Shown piece after piece: positions 23,656-32,470 of a stretch of DNA of 64,000 bases (its first letter is position 1; each line of letters begins with the position of its first letter). A model generated the notes under the pieces. That model saw nothing but the letters and a program-made list of their open reading frames with translations. It made no database searches and had not been told where the DNA came from. Both the position numbers and the translations under genes were made by a program. This DNA comes from Myxococcota bacterium (lineage in GTDB: Bacteria > Myxococcota_A > Polyangia > JAAYKL01): the NCBI GenBank assembly GCA_030065855.1, contig JASJCT010000011.1, positions 1 through 64,000 on the forward strand, written 5' to 3'.

Positions 23656-25065
23656 ATGGATGTTGATGCTGTGACAGCCGTTGATCAGGAAAAAACCTAT
23701 ACCGTCTCAGCCCTTAACCGGGAAGTCCGCTCACTCATCGAGGGGAAATACGATGGGGTTTGGGTCGAGGCGGAAATATCCAATGTCACCCGGGCCCGAT
23801 CCGGTCATATTTACTTTTCCCTCGTCGATCCCGGGGGGGGGGTTAAGGCCCAGCTGAACGCGGTCATGTGGCAGGGACTTGCCGCCCGGTACGGGGCCCG
23901 GATTAAAACCGGCACTGCGGTTCGGTGCCACGGTCGCCTCACCCTGTACGAGGCCCGAGGGACCTACCAGCTCATCGCCGATCGCGTCGAAGCAGCCGGC
24001 GCCGGGCTCAAAGCATTGGCCCTTTTAGCCCTCAAGGAAAAGCTGGCAAAAGAGGGATTGTTCGCAACCGATCGCAAGCGACCCTTGCCGACCTATCCTT
24101 CGCGCATTGGGGTTGTCACGTCTCGGGATGGCGCTGCGATTCGGGACATCGTTAAGATCGCATTTCGCCGATTCCCGGTTCGCATCGCACTGGCGCACGC
24201 CCAGGTGCAGGGACCGACAGCACCGGACGAGATTGCAGCAGCCCTCGACCGACTCGCATCGACACCCGAGGTCGATGTGGTGATCGTGGGCCGTGGGGGT
24301 GGGTCTGCCGATGACCTGGACGCCTTTAACACCGAGACAGTGGTCCGGGCCGTCGCTGCCCACCCCGTGCCTGTGGTGAGCGCCGTGGGTCACGAAACAG
24401 ATGTGACCCTAGCCGATCTGGCCGCGGATCGCCGGGCTGCCACTCCCTCTGAAGCAGCTGAGATAGCCGTTCCAGACAGGGATGCGGTTCTCGATGACCT
24501 CTATGCCCACCTCGACCGGATGGAGACAGTGATGGAGATACGCGTCAGTGCTGCGCGGGAGCGCATCGCCGCGTTCAGGGAGCGCATCGCCAATCAGGAC
24601 CCGAGAATCCACCTGAAACAGGGGATAGAAACCCTCGCCCATGCCAGACAGGTGCTCGCCCGCTGGCCAGAATTGGTGCTAACGCGCGCCAGAGCAAATC
24701 TCGCCCTGGCCGAGGAACCCCTGTCCCGCTGGCCAGGGCCCAGCGTAAAAAATGCGTCTGAGGCGCTGCACGCCCTAGATCTTGCCCTCAGGCGACAGCC
24801 AAAACCAATGCTCGAAACCGCACGGGCTGATCTCGCTAAGAGCGCCGCTCGCTTGCAAGCCCTGAGTCCGCTCGCAAGCCTATCCAGGGGATACGCGATC
24901 GTCCGACATGCGGAGACCCGGTCCATTGTCCGAGATGCGGCAGAAGCCCCTCCTGGCACCGATGTGGACATCACACTCGGCTGCGGTCGATTGGTGTGTG
25001 GCGTCAAACAAGCCCTTTCCGAGCCGGATCCGGCAATACAAGACCGCTCAAAAGACACTCTTTAG
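23656..25065 (+). CDS. xseA: Exodeoxyribonuclease VII large subunit XseA
   Basis: 469 residues from the ATG at 23656; a GTG start overlapping der (23605) would add 17 residues. The N-terminal OB-fold (TVSALNREVRSLIEGKYDGV, GHIYFSLVD), PSRIGVVTSRDGAAIRDI, VIVGRGGGSADDLDAFNTE and SAVGHETDVTLADLAADRRA are hallmark segments, followed by the long coiled-coil region and the C-terminal SRGYAIVR. It is the catalytic subunit for single-strand DNA degradation from both ends. The small subunit gene xseB does not follow and is not in the window. Confidence 0.95.
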   Translation: MDVDAVTAVDQEKTYTVSALNREVRSLIEGKYDGVWVEAEISNVTRARSGHIYFSLVDPGGGVKAQLNAVMWQGLAARYGARIKTGTAVRCHGRLTLYEARGTYQLIADRVEAAGAGLKALALLALKEKLAKEGLFATDRKRPLPTYPSRIGVVTSRDGAAIRDIVKIAFRRFPVRIALAHAQVQGPTAPDEIAAALDRLASTPEVDVVIVGRGGGSADDLDAFNTETVVRAVAAHPVPVVSAVGHETDVTLADLAADRRAATPSEAAEIAVPDRDAVLDDLYAHLDRMETVMEIRVSAARERIAAFRERIANQDPRIHLKQGIETLAHARQVLARWPELVLTRARANLALAEEPLSRWPGPSVKNASEALHALDLALRRQPKPMLETARADLAKSAARLQALSPLASLSRGYAIVRHAETRSIVRDAAEAPPGTDVDITLGCGRLVCGVKQALSEPDPAIQDRSKDTL

Positions 25066-25123
25066 CCCCCATTGCTGATGTGTGCTAGGCTAACCGGAAC
25101 CAATTCGGCAATAAGGAGGATCC

Positions 25124-26125
25124 ATGCTTCACCATCAGCCGTGTCAGATGTATCTTCTTCGATCCTGTTTTATGGCTATTCTCTGTGCCTACCTACAAAC
25201 GGCAATCGCCGAAGAGCCGGTTGAAGACGGGAAAGGCGACCCAACGTCGGCTGAAGCAGAAACTGCCCAGTTGCCAGGTGACAAATTCATGCACTTCGAC
25301 CACCTGCTCGGGTTTCAATTGAGCCCGCTCGGTATTTTGTACGAGTTCAATCCCTATTTTAAATGGCATCTCTTTCCCGATTCAGACAACATCCTGCTCG
25401 AAGACGCCCACATCAAGGCGGGCCTCACGACGAATCTGACACCGGCCTATGCCTACTATGGCCCCTCTATCACCATTGCACCGCTTACCATCTTGCATCT
25501 CACCGCCCAATTTACCCATGTGATATATGGGGTCGCCGGTCCCTCCCTGGGCCTTCTCGACTACAACTTCGAAGAGGGCGGGCAATATGCAAACTACGAC
25601 TATCAATACCGGGACGATCTGGGTGGCGACATCGGCGAGTTCACCGCTGAAATTTGGAGTCTGTTCTTAAAACCCGCTTTCTTTATGCAGGTCGGCCCCA
25701 TTGTTTTCGTCTACCTGGGCAACTACATGTACTTCCATCCCACTAACCACGAAGGTCTTTATTACAACGACATCGCAGATCTCATCCTCACCCCAAAGAG
25801 CTGGTGTCTCATGAACGACGCAATGCTGCTCTACGAAATCGCCAGTCTAAAAGAACACGGATTCGCCGTGCTCGCGGGCGTGGATAATCAGATCAACGTC
25901 GCCATAGACGACGATGCGACCGAGGATTTTGACACAGCTTATCGCTGGAAGATCGGTCCGATGGTCGCCTGGACCATCACCGACCAATGGCTCGATTACG
26001 CCATCGAGGAGCCCACGGTCCTATTGCAAGGGCACTATTTCGTAGAAGATCCCATCATGACTGGCAAAGAGCGCACCCTCGGCATGGTGCTCGCCTTTAT
26101 GATGTCGACGAATTGGTACAGGTAG
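25124..26125 (+). CDS. Exported protein, probable outer-membrane barrel
   Basis: 333 residues. An N-terminal signal-like stretch (LLRSCFMAILCAYLQTAIAE) is followed by an acidic linker and then alternating aromatic strands (FKWHLFPD, AYAYYGPSITIAPLTILHLTAQF, FLKPAFFMQVGPIVFVYLGNY, RWKIGPMVAWTITDQW) that suggest an outer-membrane barrel. The C-terminus ends in FMMSTNWYR, not the usual terminal Phe. I do not recognise a family. A GGAGGATCC-like ribosome site precedes the ATG. It is monocistronic between xseA and the PilZ gene. Confidence 0.6.
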   Translation: MLHHQPCQMYLLRSCFMAILCAYLQTAIAEEPVEDGKGDPTSAEAETAQLPGDKFMHFDHLLGFQLSPLGILYEFNPYFKWHLFPDSDNILLEDAHIKAGLTTNLTPAYAYYGPSITIAPLTILHLTAQFTHVIYGVAGPSLGLLDYNFEEGGQYANYDYQYRDDLGGDIGEFTAEIWSLFLKPAFFMQVGPIVFVYLGNYMYFHPTNHEGLYYNDIADLILTPKSWCLMNDAMLLYEIASLKEHGFAVLAGVDNQINVAIDDDATEDFDTAYRWKIGPMVAWTITDQWLDYAIEEPTVLLQGHYFVEDPIMTGKERTLGMVLAFMMSTNWYR

Positions 26126-26225
26126 GTTCCGACAAAGTACAGACAAATATTCGACGTATGTAGTGATTTTAGTTAATATTTTATTCGCAATGGGGGAATC
26201 GGCAGCACGCGCTGGAATGGTGAAT

Positions 26226-26558
26226 ATGAATCACTCTAAAGATATCGAACGACGCCGCAACCGCAGATTTCCCGTGGATGCCAGATGCTGGATCGAACGG
26301 GAATCGGTCACACTCCTCGGCACGGTGACAAATATCAGTATTGGCGGGCTGTTTATCCGAACGCCCGTGACCATCGCCCTTGGAAGCCAGGTGGATTTGA
26401 ACGTTACCCTCCCCACAGGTCTGCTCGCCGCGAGCGGCCATGTGGTCTGGACCGCCGCGCCGGACCTTACCTCAGGCTGCTTGGGACTCGGCATTCGGTT
26501 TGATAAAGTTCTAAGCGGCAAAAGACGACTGGATCATATCGTCTCGGATGACCACTAA
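26226..26558 (+). CDS. PilZ domain protein
   Basis: 110 residues made of a single PilZ domain: ERRRNRRFPVDARCW (RxxxR c-di-GMP motif), then TVTNISIGGLFIRT (D/NxSxxG motif with Asn in the first place) and GLGIRFDK. PilZ proteins bind cyclic di-GMP and alter motility, export or polysaccharide synthesis through a partner. Both RxxxR arginines are present, so binding is likely. Upstream in-frame starts at 26163, 26190 and 26217 are possible; none has a good ribosome site. Confidence 0.85.
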   Translation: MNHSKDIERRRNRRFPVDARCWIERESVTLLGTVTNISIGGLFIRTPVTIALGSQVDLNVTLPTGLLAASGHVVWTAAPDLTSGCLGLGIRFDKVLSGKRRLDHIVSDDH

Positions 26559-26672
26559 GCCCGGTTGGCCTTCCCAAGCGGCCCTCAATGTGTATAAATC
26601 GACCCTGCACAGCATCCGGGTGCGGGAAAGACGCGATGCTGGATGTGGCGCAGGAGATGGCATAGGACTTGG

Positions 26673-27317
26673 ATGTTTACCGGCTTGATACAAAACGTGG
26701 GGACACTCGAACGTCGCACCCTCTCGGGTACGGAGGCCGAGCTATTGATAGCCACACCCCTCGAAAACATCGAACTTGGCGAAAGCATTGCCATTATGGG
26801 TGCGTGCCTGACCGTTTCAAAAGTTGAAACCAAGGGCTTCTCTGCCTTTGCCTCTGAAGAGACCCTGGCCAAAACAGGACTCAAGATGATGCCGCCCGGA
26901 TCGCCCGTCAATGTCGAGCGGGCCCTTCGGGTGGGCGAGCCCATGGGCGGTCATATCGTTACAGGACACGTAGATACGCGCGTGGGGCTCTTGAGGCGAA
27001 CGCCTAGTGGCCAGGCAGAACGGTTGACCATGGCCCTGCCCGATCCACCCCTCAGCGCCCAGGTGGCGCCCAAGGGATCGGTCGCCCTCGACGGGGTGAG
27101 CCTGACCGTCAATGACGTAAAAAAAGACGCGTTCGAGGTGATGGTGATTCCCCACACCCTTGAGCAAACCACCCTGGGAAAACTGCGCCCCGGAGATATG
27201 CTGAACCTTGAAACAGACGTCCTGGCGAAGTATGTTGCACGCCGACTCGATCAGTCTGCAGATCGGTCCCCTGGGATTGATGTGGACCTTTTGATGCGTG
27301 CGGGATTTATGAGGTGA
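26673..27317 (+). CDS. ribE: Riboflavin synthase alpha subunit
   Basis: 214 residues with the two homologous barrels of riboflavin synthase: MFTGLIQNVG start, GESIAIMGACLTV, GHIVTGHVDTRVG and the second-barrel repeat GSVALDGVSLTVNDV with IPHTLEQTTLG. It dismutates two 6,7-dimethyl-8-ribityllumazine molecules into riboflavin and the pyrimidinedione. The start is fixed by the invariant MFTG(L/I)I. It opens the ribE-ribBA-ribH-nusB unit, 4 bp before ribBA. ribD is not in the window and no FMN riboswitch is seen upstream. Confidence 0.95.
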   Translation: MFTGLIQNVGTLERRTLSGTEAELLIATPLENIELGESIAIMGACLTVSKVETKGFSAFASEETLAKTGLKMMPPGSPVNVERALRVGEPMGGHIVTGHVDTRVGLLRRTPSGQAERLTMALPDPPLSAQVAPKGSVALDGVSLTVNDVKKDAFEVMVIPHTLEQTTLGKLRPGDMLNLETDVLAKYVARRLDQSADRSPGIDVDLLMRAGFMR

Positions 27318-27321
27318 TAGA

Positions 27322-28455
27322 GTGACAACTGCGGTAATTGACAAGGTGCGACACGCCATCCAGGAGATCAAAGCCGGACGTATGGTTATCCTGGTGGACG
27401 ACGAAAATAGAGAAAATGAAGGTGACTTAACCATGGCGGCAGAGTTGGTTACCGAGGAAGCCATTACATTTATGGCGACCAAGGCCTGTGGCCTGATCTG
27501 CCTCGCCCTCTCACCGAATCGGATCGAACAGCTGGATTTGCCCATGATGGTGGAGGAGAATCAGGCACCCCTTGGCACGGCATTTACCATTTCAATCGAA
27601 GCTGCCCAGGGGGTGACCACGGGTATCAGCGCTGCTGATCGCGCCCAGACCATCCGGGTGGCCGCTGACCCGGGCACCGGCCGGGAGGATATCGTGAGCC
27701 CGGGCCATGTATTTCCGCTCCGGGCCATGCCGGGCGGCGTGCTGCAACGCACTGGACAAACCGAGGGGTCGGTGGACCTGGCCCGGTTGGCCGGGCTCAC
27801 CCCAGCCGGCGTCATTTGCGAGATCATGAAACCCGACGGCACCATGGCGCGCATGCCAGATTTGGAAGCATTTGCCGCGGCCCACAACATGGTGATCGTC
27901 AGCATTGCCGACCTCATCGAGTATCGCCTTCAAAAGGACCGCCTCGTAGAGCGCGTGGCCACGACAGAGCTGACCCTTACCGGCCGGGAGCGCACCGCCA
28001 TGTTCAAATGCCATGTTTACCGGGCCGTTCCCGGTGTCAGGCGGCGCGAATACGTCGCGTTGACCCTGGGAGATATAGACGACGGCGAGCCCGTGCCGTG
28101 TCGCGGGCACCTGGCCTCTCTGGTGGACGATGTGTTTGGCGGAAACACGCGGAAAAATAGCCCACCCCTTCGAGACGTCCTGGACGCGATTATTCGGCGC
28201 GGCCGCGGTGTGGTGCTCTACTTGCCCTCCCGCGAAACCATCGAGACCGACCTCTCGACCCCTCCCAGAGCAACGCCGTCGCGCGAGCCCAGCCCGCGGG
28301 AAGGGGAAATTCGCGAGTACGGCATCGGTGCTCAAATTCTACTGGACCTGGGGGTAAAGCAGCTCCTGGTCATATCAAACAATCCGCACAGGCTCGTCGG
28401 TTTGGACGCCTGGGGCTTCACATCTGCTCGACAAATCAGCCTTAAGGAGGTGTAG
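27322..28455 (+). CDS. ribBA: DHBP synthase RibB with degenerate GTP cyclohydrolase II domain
   Basis: 377 residues. The N-terminal half is a complete 3,4-dihydroxy-2-butanone 4-phosphate synthase: [39 protein letters not shown] and [13 protein letters not shown]. The C-terminal half aligns with GTP cyclohydrolase II but lacks the zinc ligands: the ECLTGDVFGSxRCDCG block reads [17 protein letters not shown], and the EGRGIGL block reads PSRETIE. This half is probably catalytically dead, and a separate ribA should exist elsewhere. Such RibBX-type proteins are known in several proteobacteria. The [14 protein letters not shown] and SNNPHRL segments survive, so the fold is likely kept. Confidence 0.92.
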   Translation: MTTAVIDKVRHAIQEIKAGRMVILVDDENRENEGDLTMAAELVTEEAITFMATKACGLICLALSPNRIEQLDLPMMVEENQAPLGTAFTISIEAAQGVTTGISAADRAQTIRVAADPGTGREDIVSPGHVFPLRAMPGGVLQRTGQTEGSVDLARLAGLTPAGVICEIMKPDGTMARMPDLEAFAAAHNMVIVSIADLIEYRLQKDRLVERVATTELTLTGRERTAMFKCHVYRAVPGVRRREYVALTLGDIDDGEPVPCRGHLASLVDDVFGGNTRKNSPPLRDVLDAIIRRGRGVVLYLPSRETIETDLSTPPRATPSREPSPREGEIREYGIGAQILLDLGVKQLLVISNNPHRLVGLDAWGFTSARQISLKEV

Positions 28456-28457
28456 AC

Positions 28458-28937
28458 ATGGAACCCAAATCCGGACCCAAAGTGGTAGAGGGCCGATTGG
28501 ACGCCAAGGGGCTCCGATTCGCCATCGTAGCCTCTCGGTTCAACCACTTTATCGTAGATCGGTTGGTAGATGGCGCACTTGACGCGCTCGACCGCCATGG
28601 ATGCGACATATCTAAATGCGCGTTGTTCAAGGTTCCAGGCTCGTTCGAGCTGCCGATATTGGTTCGAAAGATTGCGACAGACGATCGCTATGACGCGGTG
28701 ATCGCGCTCGGTGCGGTCATCCGCGGGGCCACCCCCCACTTCGACTACATCGCCGCTGAAGTCACAAAGGGACTTGCTCAAGCAGCCCTCGAAACGACGC
28801 GACCGGTCGCCTATGGCGTCATCACGACCGACACCATTGAGCAGGCCATCGAGCGCGCCGGAACCAAGGCCGGCAACAAGGGGTGGGAGGCGGCCCTATC
28901 AGCCGTTGAGATGGCAAACCTATTCAAGCAGATATAA
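28458..28937 (+). CDS. ribH: 6,7-dimethyl-8-ribityllumazine synthase
   Basis: 159 residues, standard length. Recognisable segments are [53 protein letters not shown] (the phosphate-binding G(A/T)(T/S)xH core with the catalytic His) and [20 protein letters not shown]. It condenses the RibB product with the ribitylamino-pyrimidine. It lies 2 bp after ribBA and 13 bp before nusB, the conserved rib-nusB arrangement. Confidence 0.96.
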   Translation: MEPKSGPKVVEGRLDAKGLRFAIVASRFNHFIVDRLVDGALDALDRHGCDISKCALFKVPGSFELPILVRKIATDDRYDAVIALGAVIRGATPHFDYIAAEVTKGLAQAALETTRPVAYGVITTDTIEQAIERAGTKAGNKGWEAALSAVEMANLFKQI

Positions 28938-28950
28938 AGGAAACAACCAG

Positions 28951-29357
<407 letters not shown>

Positions 29358-29361
<4 letters not shown>

Positions 29362-29882
29362 AGCGCGTTTCCTTCATCTCTCCCGACCTCATGCGGCTGG
29401 ATCAGGCTGCCCCGAACACGCTTGCCCTTTTTCGCTTTGCTGAGCGGCGCCCTCTCCAAGGCGTTGCTTCCCTTGTGGATTGGCGCGTCTACGGGCACTT
29501 ATCTCGACTCGTCATCGAGGGTTTCTTGAGCGGTGATCCCGCTGAATGCCTGCTCATGCCCCTTGGCAGGCATCTTTGCCAAAAGCAGCTGCTGATCTTA
29601 GGCCTGGGCGACCGCGACGCATTTGACATGCGCGTCTTCAATGACGGACTTAAAAAGCTATTTGTCACGTTGCGCGCGCTCGGCAGTGAGGAAGTGATCC
29701 TCTCCCTGCCCGGTCGCATCGAGCAAATCGGCGAAACAACCGCAGCCATGGAACAGTTTCTCGAAGTCTACGAGGAAGAACCGGACGACTGGGACGTGGT
29801 GCTGATCGAGCCATTGCGTGCGCAAAAGACCATGGCCCCGGTTTTGGAGCGATGGCGCCTGCGCCAGTTGATGCCCGCTTAG
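29358..29882 (+). CDS. Stand-alone protein resembling the N-terminal domain of leucyl aminopeptidase
   Basis: 174 residues, TTG start overlapping the nusB stop. The central segments DWRVYGHLSRLVIEGFLSGDPAE, KQLLILGLGDRDAFD and LRALGSEEVILSLPG resemble the macro-like N-terminal domain of M17 leucyl aminopeptidases (Peptidase_M17_N), but the catalytic peptidase domain is absent. The N-terminal domain in the intact enzymes mediates DNA or ligand binding and oligomerisation. As a lone domain coupled to nusB the role is unknown. Confidence 0.55.
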
Positions 29883-29949
29883 CAAATTCGGTATATTCAT
29901 ATTGAAATTGCCGGTTTATTGTCATTGACGATAAATGAATTTAGTATAG

Positions 29950-30140
29950 TAACATTGATGTGACTCCCAAAGGGCGGGTCATGGAATGGCGATCAGTTGC
30001 CATCCGGGCCGAAAGGAGTAACGCGACCCAAGTTTAAGTGCCCATCCTGAAAACCGCGATGGGACACGAGGCAATAGAGCTCCTCGCTGATACTATGGCA
30101 AAGGCACACATTTGCCCATCGCCACCCCGTGTCCCAAATA
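29950..30140 (+). ncRNA. Candidate structured RNA or leader element
   Basis: About 190 nt of GC-rich, gene-free sequence after an AT-rich start, with many exact pairings: GGGTC/GACCC (29976-29980 with 30025-30029) closing a region that contains an ATGGC/GCCAT hairpin, GGCAAA/TTTGCC (30097-30116) and GCGATGGG/CCCATCGC (30056-30063 with 30115-30122). An 8-bp GGGACACG/CGTGTCCC pairing (30061-30068 with 30128-30135) competes with the last, since both use bases 30061-30063. GTGCCCATC at 30038 is a third partner for the same segment. A leader with alternative structures for the UPF0158 gene, or a free-standing small RNA, is possible. I cannot assign a known family. Confidence 0.35.
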
Positions 30141-30189
30141 AGCGTCATCTCGGGACGGTAACTCGTTTATACCTCCGCAAGGAGAATAC

Positions 30190-31074
30190 TTGGAGACAGG
30201 AGAAGTGATGATGGATGAAGAAATGATGAACGATGTGACAGCGAGCAATGACGTGTCAGAGCGATCCGAAGATACCGCGCCATCTGATGCCGCCGACAGC
30301 GAGGAGACGTTAATATCTGAAGATAAGGAGCCCGCGATTTCTGACGACAGTGAAGAGAGTTGGCGAGATGAGGATCAAGACAGATCACCGGGGGAACACT
30401 GGCGACCTTCGACGGAGAGCATCACAGAGGGGGAAGATTCGACCCGAGAGATTAAAGTGGCTGTGGATTGGGTAGAGCTGGAAGGCGCGCTCGAAAACAA
30501 CTCGCCCGAGCTGCACAGCTTTCTCAACATCGTCACCGGGGACGTGGTTCGAATCTTTGAAGGCGGGGAAAACGCCGAGATGAGACTCAAACAGTCTGAA
30601 GCGAGTCCGGATTTTATCTATATAGAACCTGTCTCGTCCCGAGAACAATACCGCTGGATGGAGGAATATATCGAGATCGTCGAGGAACCCACACTGAAGG
30701 ATAAGCTGAATATCGCTATCGACGGCAAGGGTGCGTTCCGCAGATTTAAAGACGTCCTCGTGGGCTATCCCGCAGAGCGGGAGCGTTGGTTCAGCAAGCG
30801 GGCCACCAAACTCAGGGCCCATATGAAAGAGTGGTTGACGTCAAAGCACATCTTTCCGACAAATCTACCCCCGTGGGAAGGCGAGCGGGAAGATGAAGTC
30901 AGGAGGCCTCGCGCCGATTATGAGAGTAGAGGCTTTAGAGATGGGTCCGTCGATCTGAGGAACACGGCACGGGAGCTCATCGATATGATGCCTTCGCGGG
31001 AATTGCCCACAGCAGTGGCGTTCCTCGAGTTTTTGCGCAGTCGGCGGACATACCGCCGATCCCGGTACAGTTAG
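30190..31074 (+). CDS. UPF0158-family protein with acidic N-terminal extension
   Basis: 294 residues. The first 90 are very acidic and low in complexity (Asp/Glu/Ser rich). From about residue 95 a UPF0158-like domain follows: VAVDWVELEGALENNSPEL, FLNIVTGDVVRI, FIYIEPVSSREQYRWMEEYIE and AIDGKGAFRRFKDVL, ending with a Trp-containing ERERWF helix. The function of the family is unknown. A TTG start at 30190 follows a GCAAGGAG site; an ATG at 30208 is the alternative. The C-terminus adds about 60 basic residues. Confidence 0.7.
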   Translation: METGEVMMDEEMMNDVTASNDVSERSEDTAPSDAADSEETLISEDKEPAISDDSEESWRDEDQDRSPGEHWRPSTESITEGEDSTREIKVAVDWVELEGALENNSPELHSFLNIVTGDVVRIFEGGENAEMRLKQSEASPDFIYIEPVSSREQYRWMEEYIEIVEEPTLKDKLNIAIDGKGAFRRFKDVLVGYPAERERWFSKRATKLRAHMKEWLTSKHIFPTNLPPWEGEREDEVRRPRADYESRGFRDGSVDLRNTARELIDMMPSRELPTAVAFLEFLRSRRTYRRSRYS

Positions 31075-31110
31075 TGCTCATTCAAGTCCACTCTGACGGG
31101 TGCAGATTCC

Positions 31111-31203
31111 TATTCCCCCCTTTGAAAAAGGGGGTTAGGGGGATTTTCAAAAGCTGCAGGGATAGTGACGAAATCCCCCCTGCCCCCTTTTCAAGGGGGA
31201 GTT
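31111..31203. repeat. Long palindromic intergenic repeat (CCCCC/GGGGG type)
   Basis: An almost perfect long inverted repeat. The left arm reads TCCCCCCTTTGAAAAAGGGGG then TTAGGGGGATTT, the right arm AAATCCCCCCTGCCCCC then TTTTCAAGGGGGA, with about 23 bp between. Each arm itself contains a CCCCC-TTT...AAA-GGGGG hairpin. A single arm of the same family lies at 59059-59092. Such elements are common between genes in many bacteria and would form a strong stem in DNA or RNA. It probably ends transcription of the UPF0158 gene. Confidence 0.75.
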
Positions 31204-31262
31204 TGTTATTCGTCACGAATCGCTTGACAAAGCACTTGCCCTCAAACTAGCGAGGTCTACAT

Positions 31263-31943
31263 TTGTTCCGGATGATCGTCATTGCGACAGTGCTCATCCT
31301 CTCCCTCCTGGGAGCTGTGAACTCAGTGGCTCAAACACCTCAAGACGCGGTTCTCATCGATGGCCTGGCAGCGCTCGCCGGGGGGCAACCGAAAAACGAA
31401 GCTGACGCCGTGCCGATCCTACTCAGCGACATCGACTTTGCCGCAGTCCTATTAATGGGAAAAGACCGGGATCCAATCCAATCGGATGCCAGCCTGGATG
31501 ATCAAGTGCGCACTGAGGCGCGGCGTGCTGCAGTCCTGATACACCTGCTCGCTCAGCAGGCAAAACAACTCAAGGAAACACCCGATCCAGAACAAGCAAC
31601 GGCGCTCCGACAGGATATTATCGCCCGCTTTAATGGCAAGGAGGGGATGCATCGGTTGCTGAAGCGGTTCGGCATGACCGAGGCAGCCCTGGATCACTGG
31701 ATCGACAAAATCATCTTGGCCGCAAAACAAATCCATTACGCGGAATCTCAAATCGAGCTTTCTGCCGACGAAGCACCCAAAACCCAACATAGGATGTCTG
31801 AATCAAAGCCCCAAATGAACAGCGATATCGAGAATGGGTATGATTCGTTTCGCCGCTTGATTATTGAGGAGCGATCCAAACAAGCCATCGAGCGCTGGTT
31901 GGAAAACGTCATCAAAAGCGGCAATATTCGGATTGTAAAATGA
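31263..31943 (+). CDS. Periplasmic SurA-N-domain-like protein without PPIase domain
   Basis: 226 residues. It has a signal peptide (VIATVLILSLLGAVNSVAQ) and a helical body with ILLSDIDFAAVLL, EARRAAVLIHLLAQQAKQL, LLKRFGMTEAALDHWIDKIILAA and a C-terminal RLIIEERSKQAIERWLENVIKSGNIRIV. This is the order of the N-terminal and C-terminal helices of SurA/PrsA-type chaperones, but no parvulin domain lies between. It overlaps rimI by four bases. A chaperone role in the periplasm is inference. The start is a TTG at 31263. Confidence 0.5.
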   Translation: MFRMIVIATVLILSLLGAVNSVAQTPQDAVLIDGLAALAGGQPKNEADAVPILLSDIDFAAVLLMGKDRDPIQSDASLDDQVRTEARRAAVLIHLLAQQAKQLKETPDPEQATALRQDIIARFNGKEGMHRLLKRFGMTEAALDHWIDKIILAAKQIHYAESQIELSADEAPKTQHRMSESKPQMNSDIENGYDSFRRLIIEERSKQAIERWLENVIKSGNIRIVK

Positions 31944-32470
31944 CCGGCGAATTAGAGGGACCATCCATTTTAGCCACACCGCCAGGGCATTGTTGGGCGG
32001 GTAAGATCCGAACGGCCACCCCCGCCGATATCGACGCGATCGTGGCTGTCGAGCGCAGTGCTTTTGCCAGCCCTTGGCCGCGCTCGGCCTTTGTCAGCGA
32101 AATCGACGGGCATCGATGGTCCCACGTCGCGGTGGCCGAGGAAGGGCGTACGCTGGTCGGGTTCACGGTCTATTGGTCCGTGGCCAGTGAGCTACACCTA
32201 CTGAACTTGGCGGTCGACAGGGCACATCGGCGCCGGGGCATTGGTCGGGATCTTGTTGCGCATCTCATTGCCTTTGGACGAAATACCCGGCACACAGAGG
32301 TGCTGCTCGAGGTTCGCGTTTCAAATCTGACAGCCATCACCCTCTATCGCCATTTTGGATTTGAAGATCTAGCGATACGGCCGGGCTACTACGCAGATAA
32401 CGGCGAGGATGCCTTGGTCATGTCGCTTGTATTGAGTGATACCAAAAGCGAACAAAGGAGCGCGTCATGA
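31940..32470 (+). CDS. rimI: Ribosomal protein alanine N-acetyltransferase RimI
   Basis: 176 residues of the GNAT fold. The acetyl-CoA loop is RRRGIGRDLVAHLI and the C-terminal segments LEVRVSNLTAITLYRHFGFE and the RPGYYADNGEDALVMSL block are the RimI signature. RimI acetylates the N-terminal Ala of ribosomal protein S18. About 25 N-terminal residues before RTATPADIDAIV are extra; a later start is possible. The gene is coupled by ATGA-type overlaps to both neighbours. Confidence 0.88.
   Translation: MTGELEGPSILATPPGHCWAGKIRTATPADIDAIVAVERSAFASPWPRSAFVSEIDGHRWSHVAVAEEGRTLVGFTVYWSVASELHLLNLAVDRAHRRRGIGRDLVAHLIAFGRNTRHTEVLLEVRVSNLTAITLYRHFGFEDLAIRPGYYADNGEDALVMSLVLSDTKSEQRSAS

Noticed and set aside
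29950-30140. Assignment of the structured stretch to a known riboswitch class, tmRNA, RNase P RNA, 4.5S or 6S RNA.
   Set aside because: Some pieces (for example GCCGAAAGGAGTAACGC) recall riboswitch cores, but the required conserved elements of each family are missing.
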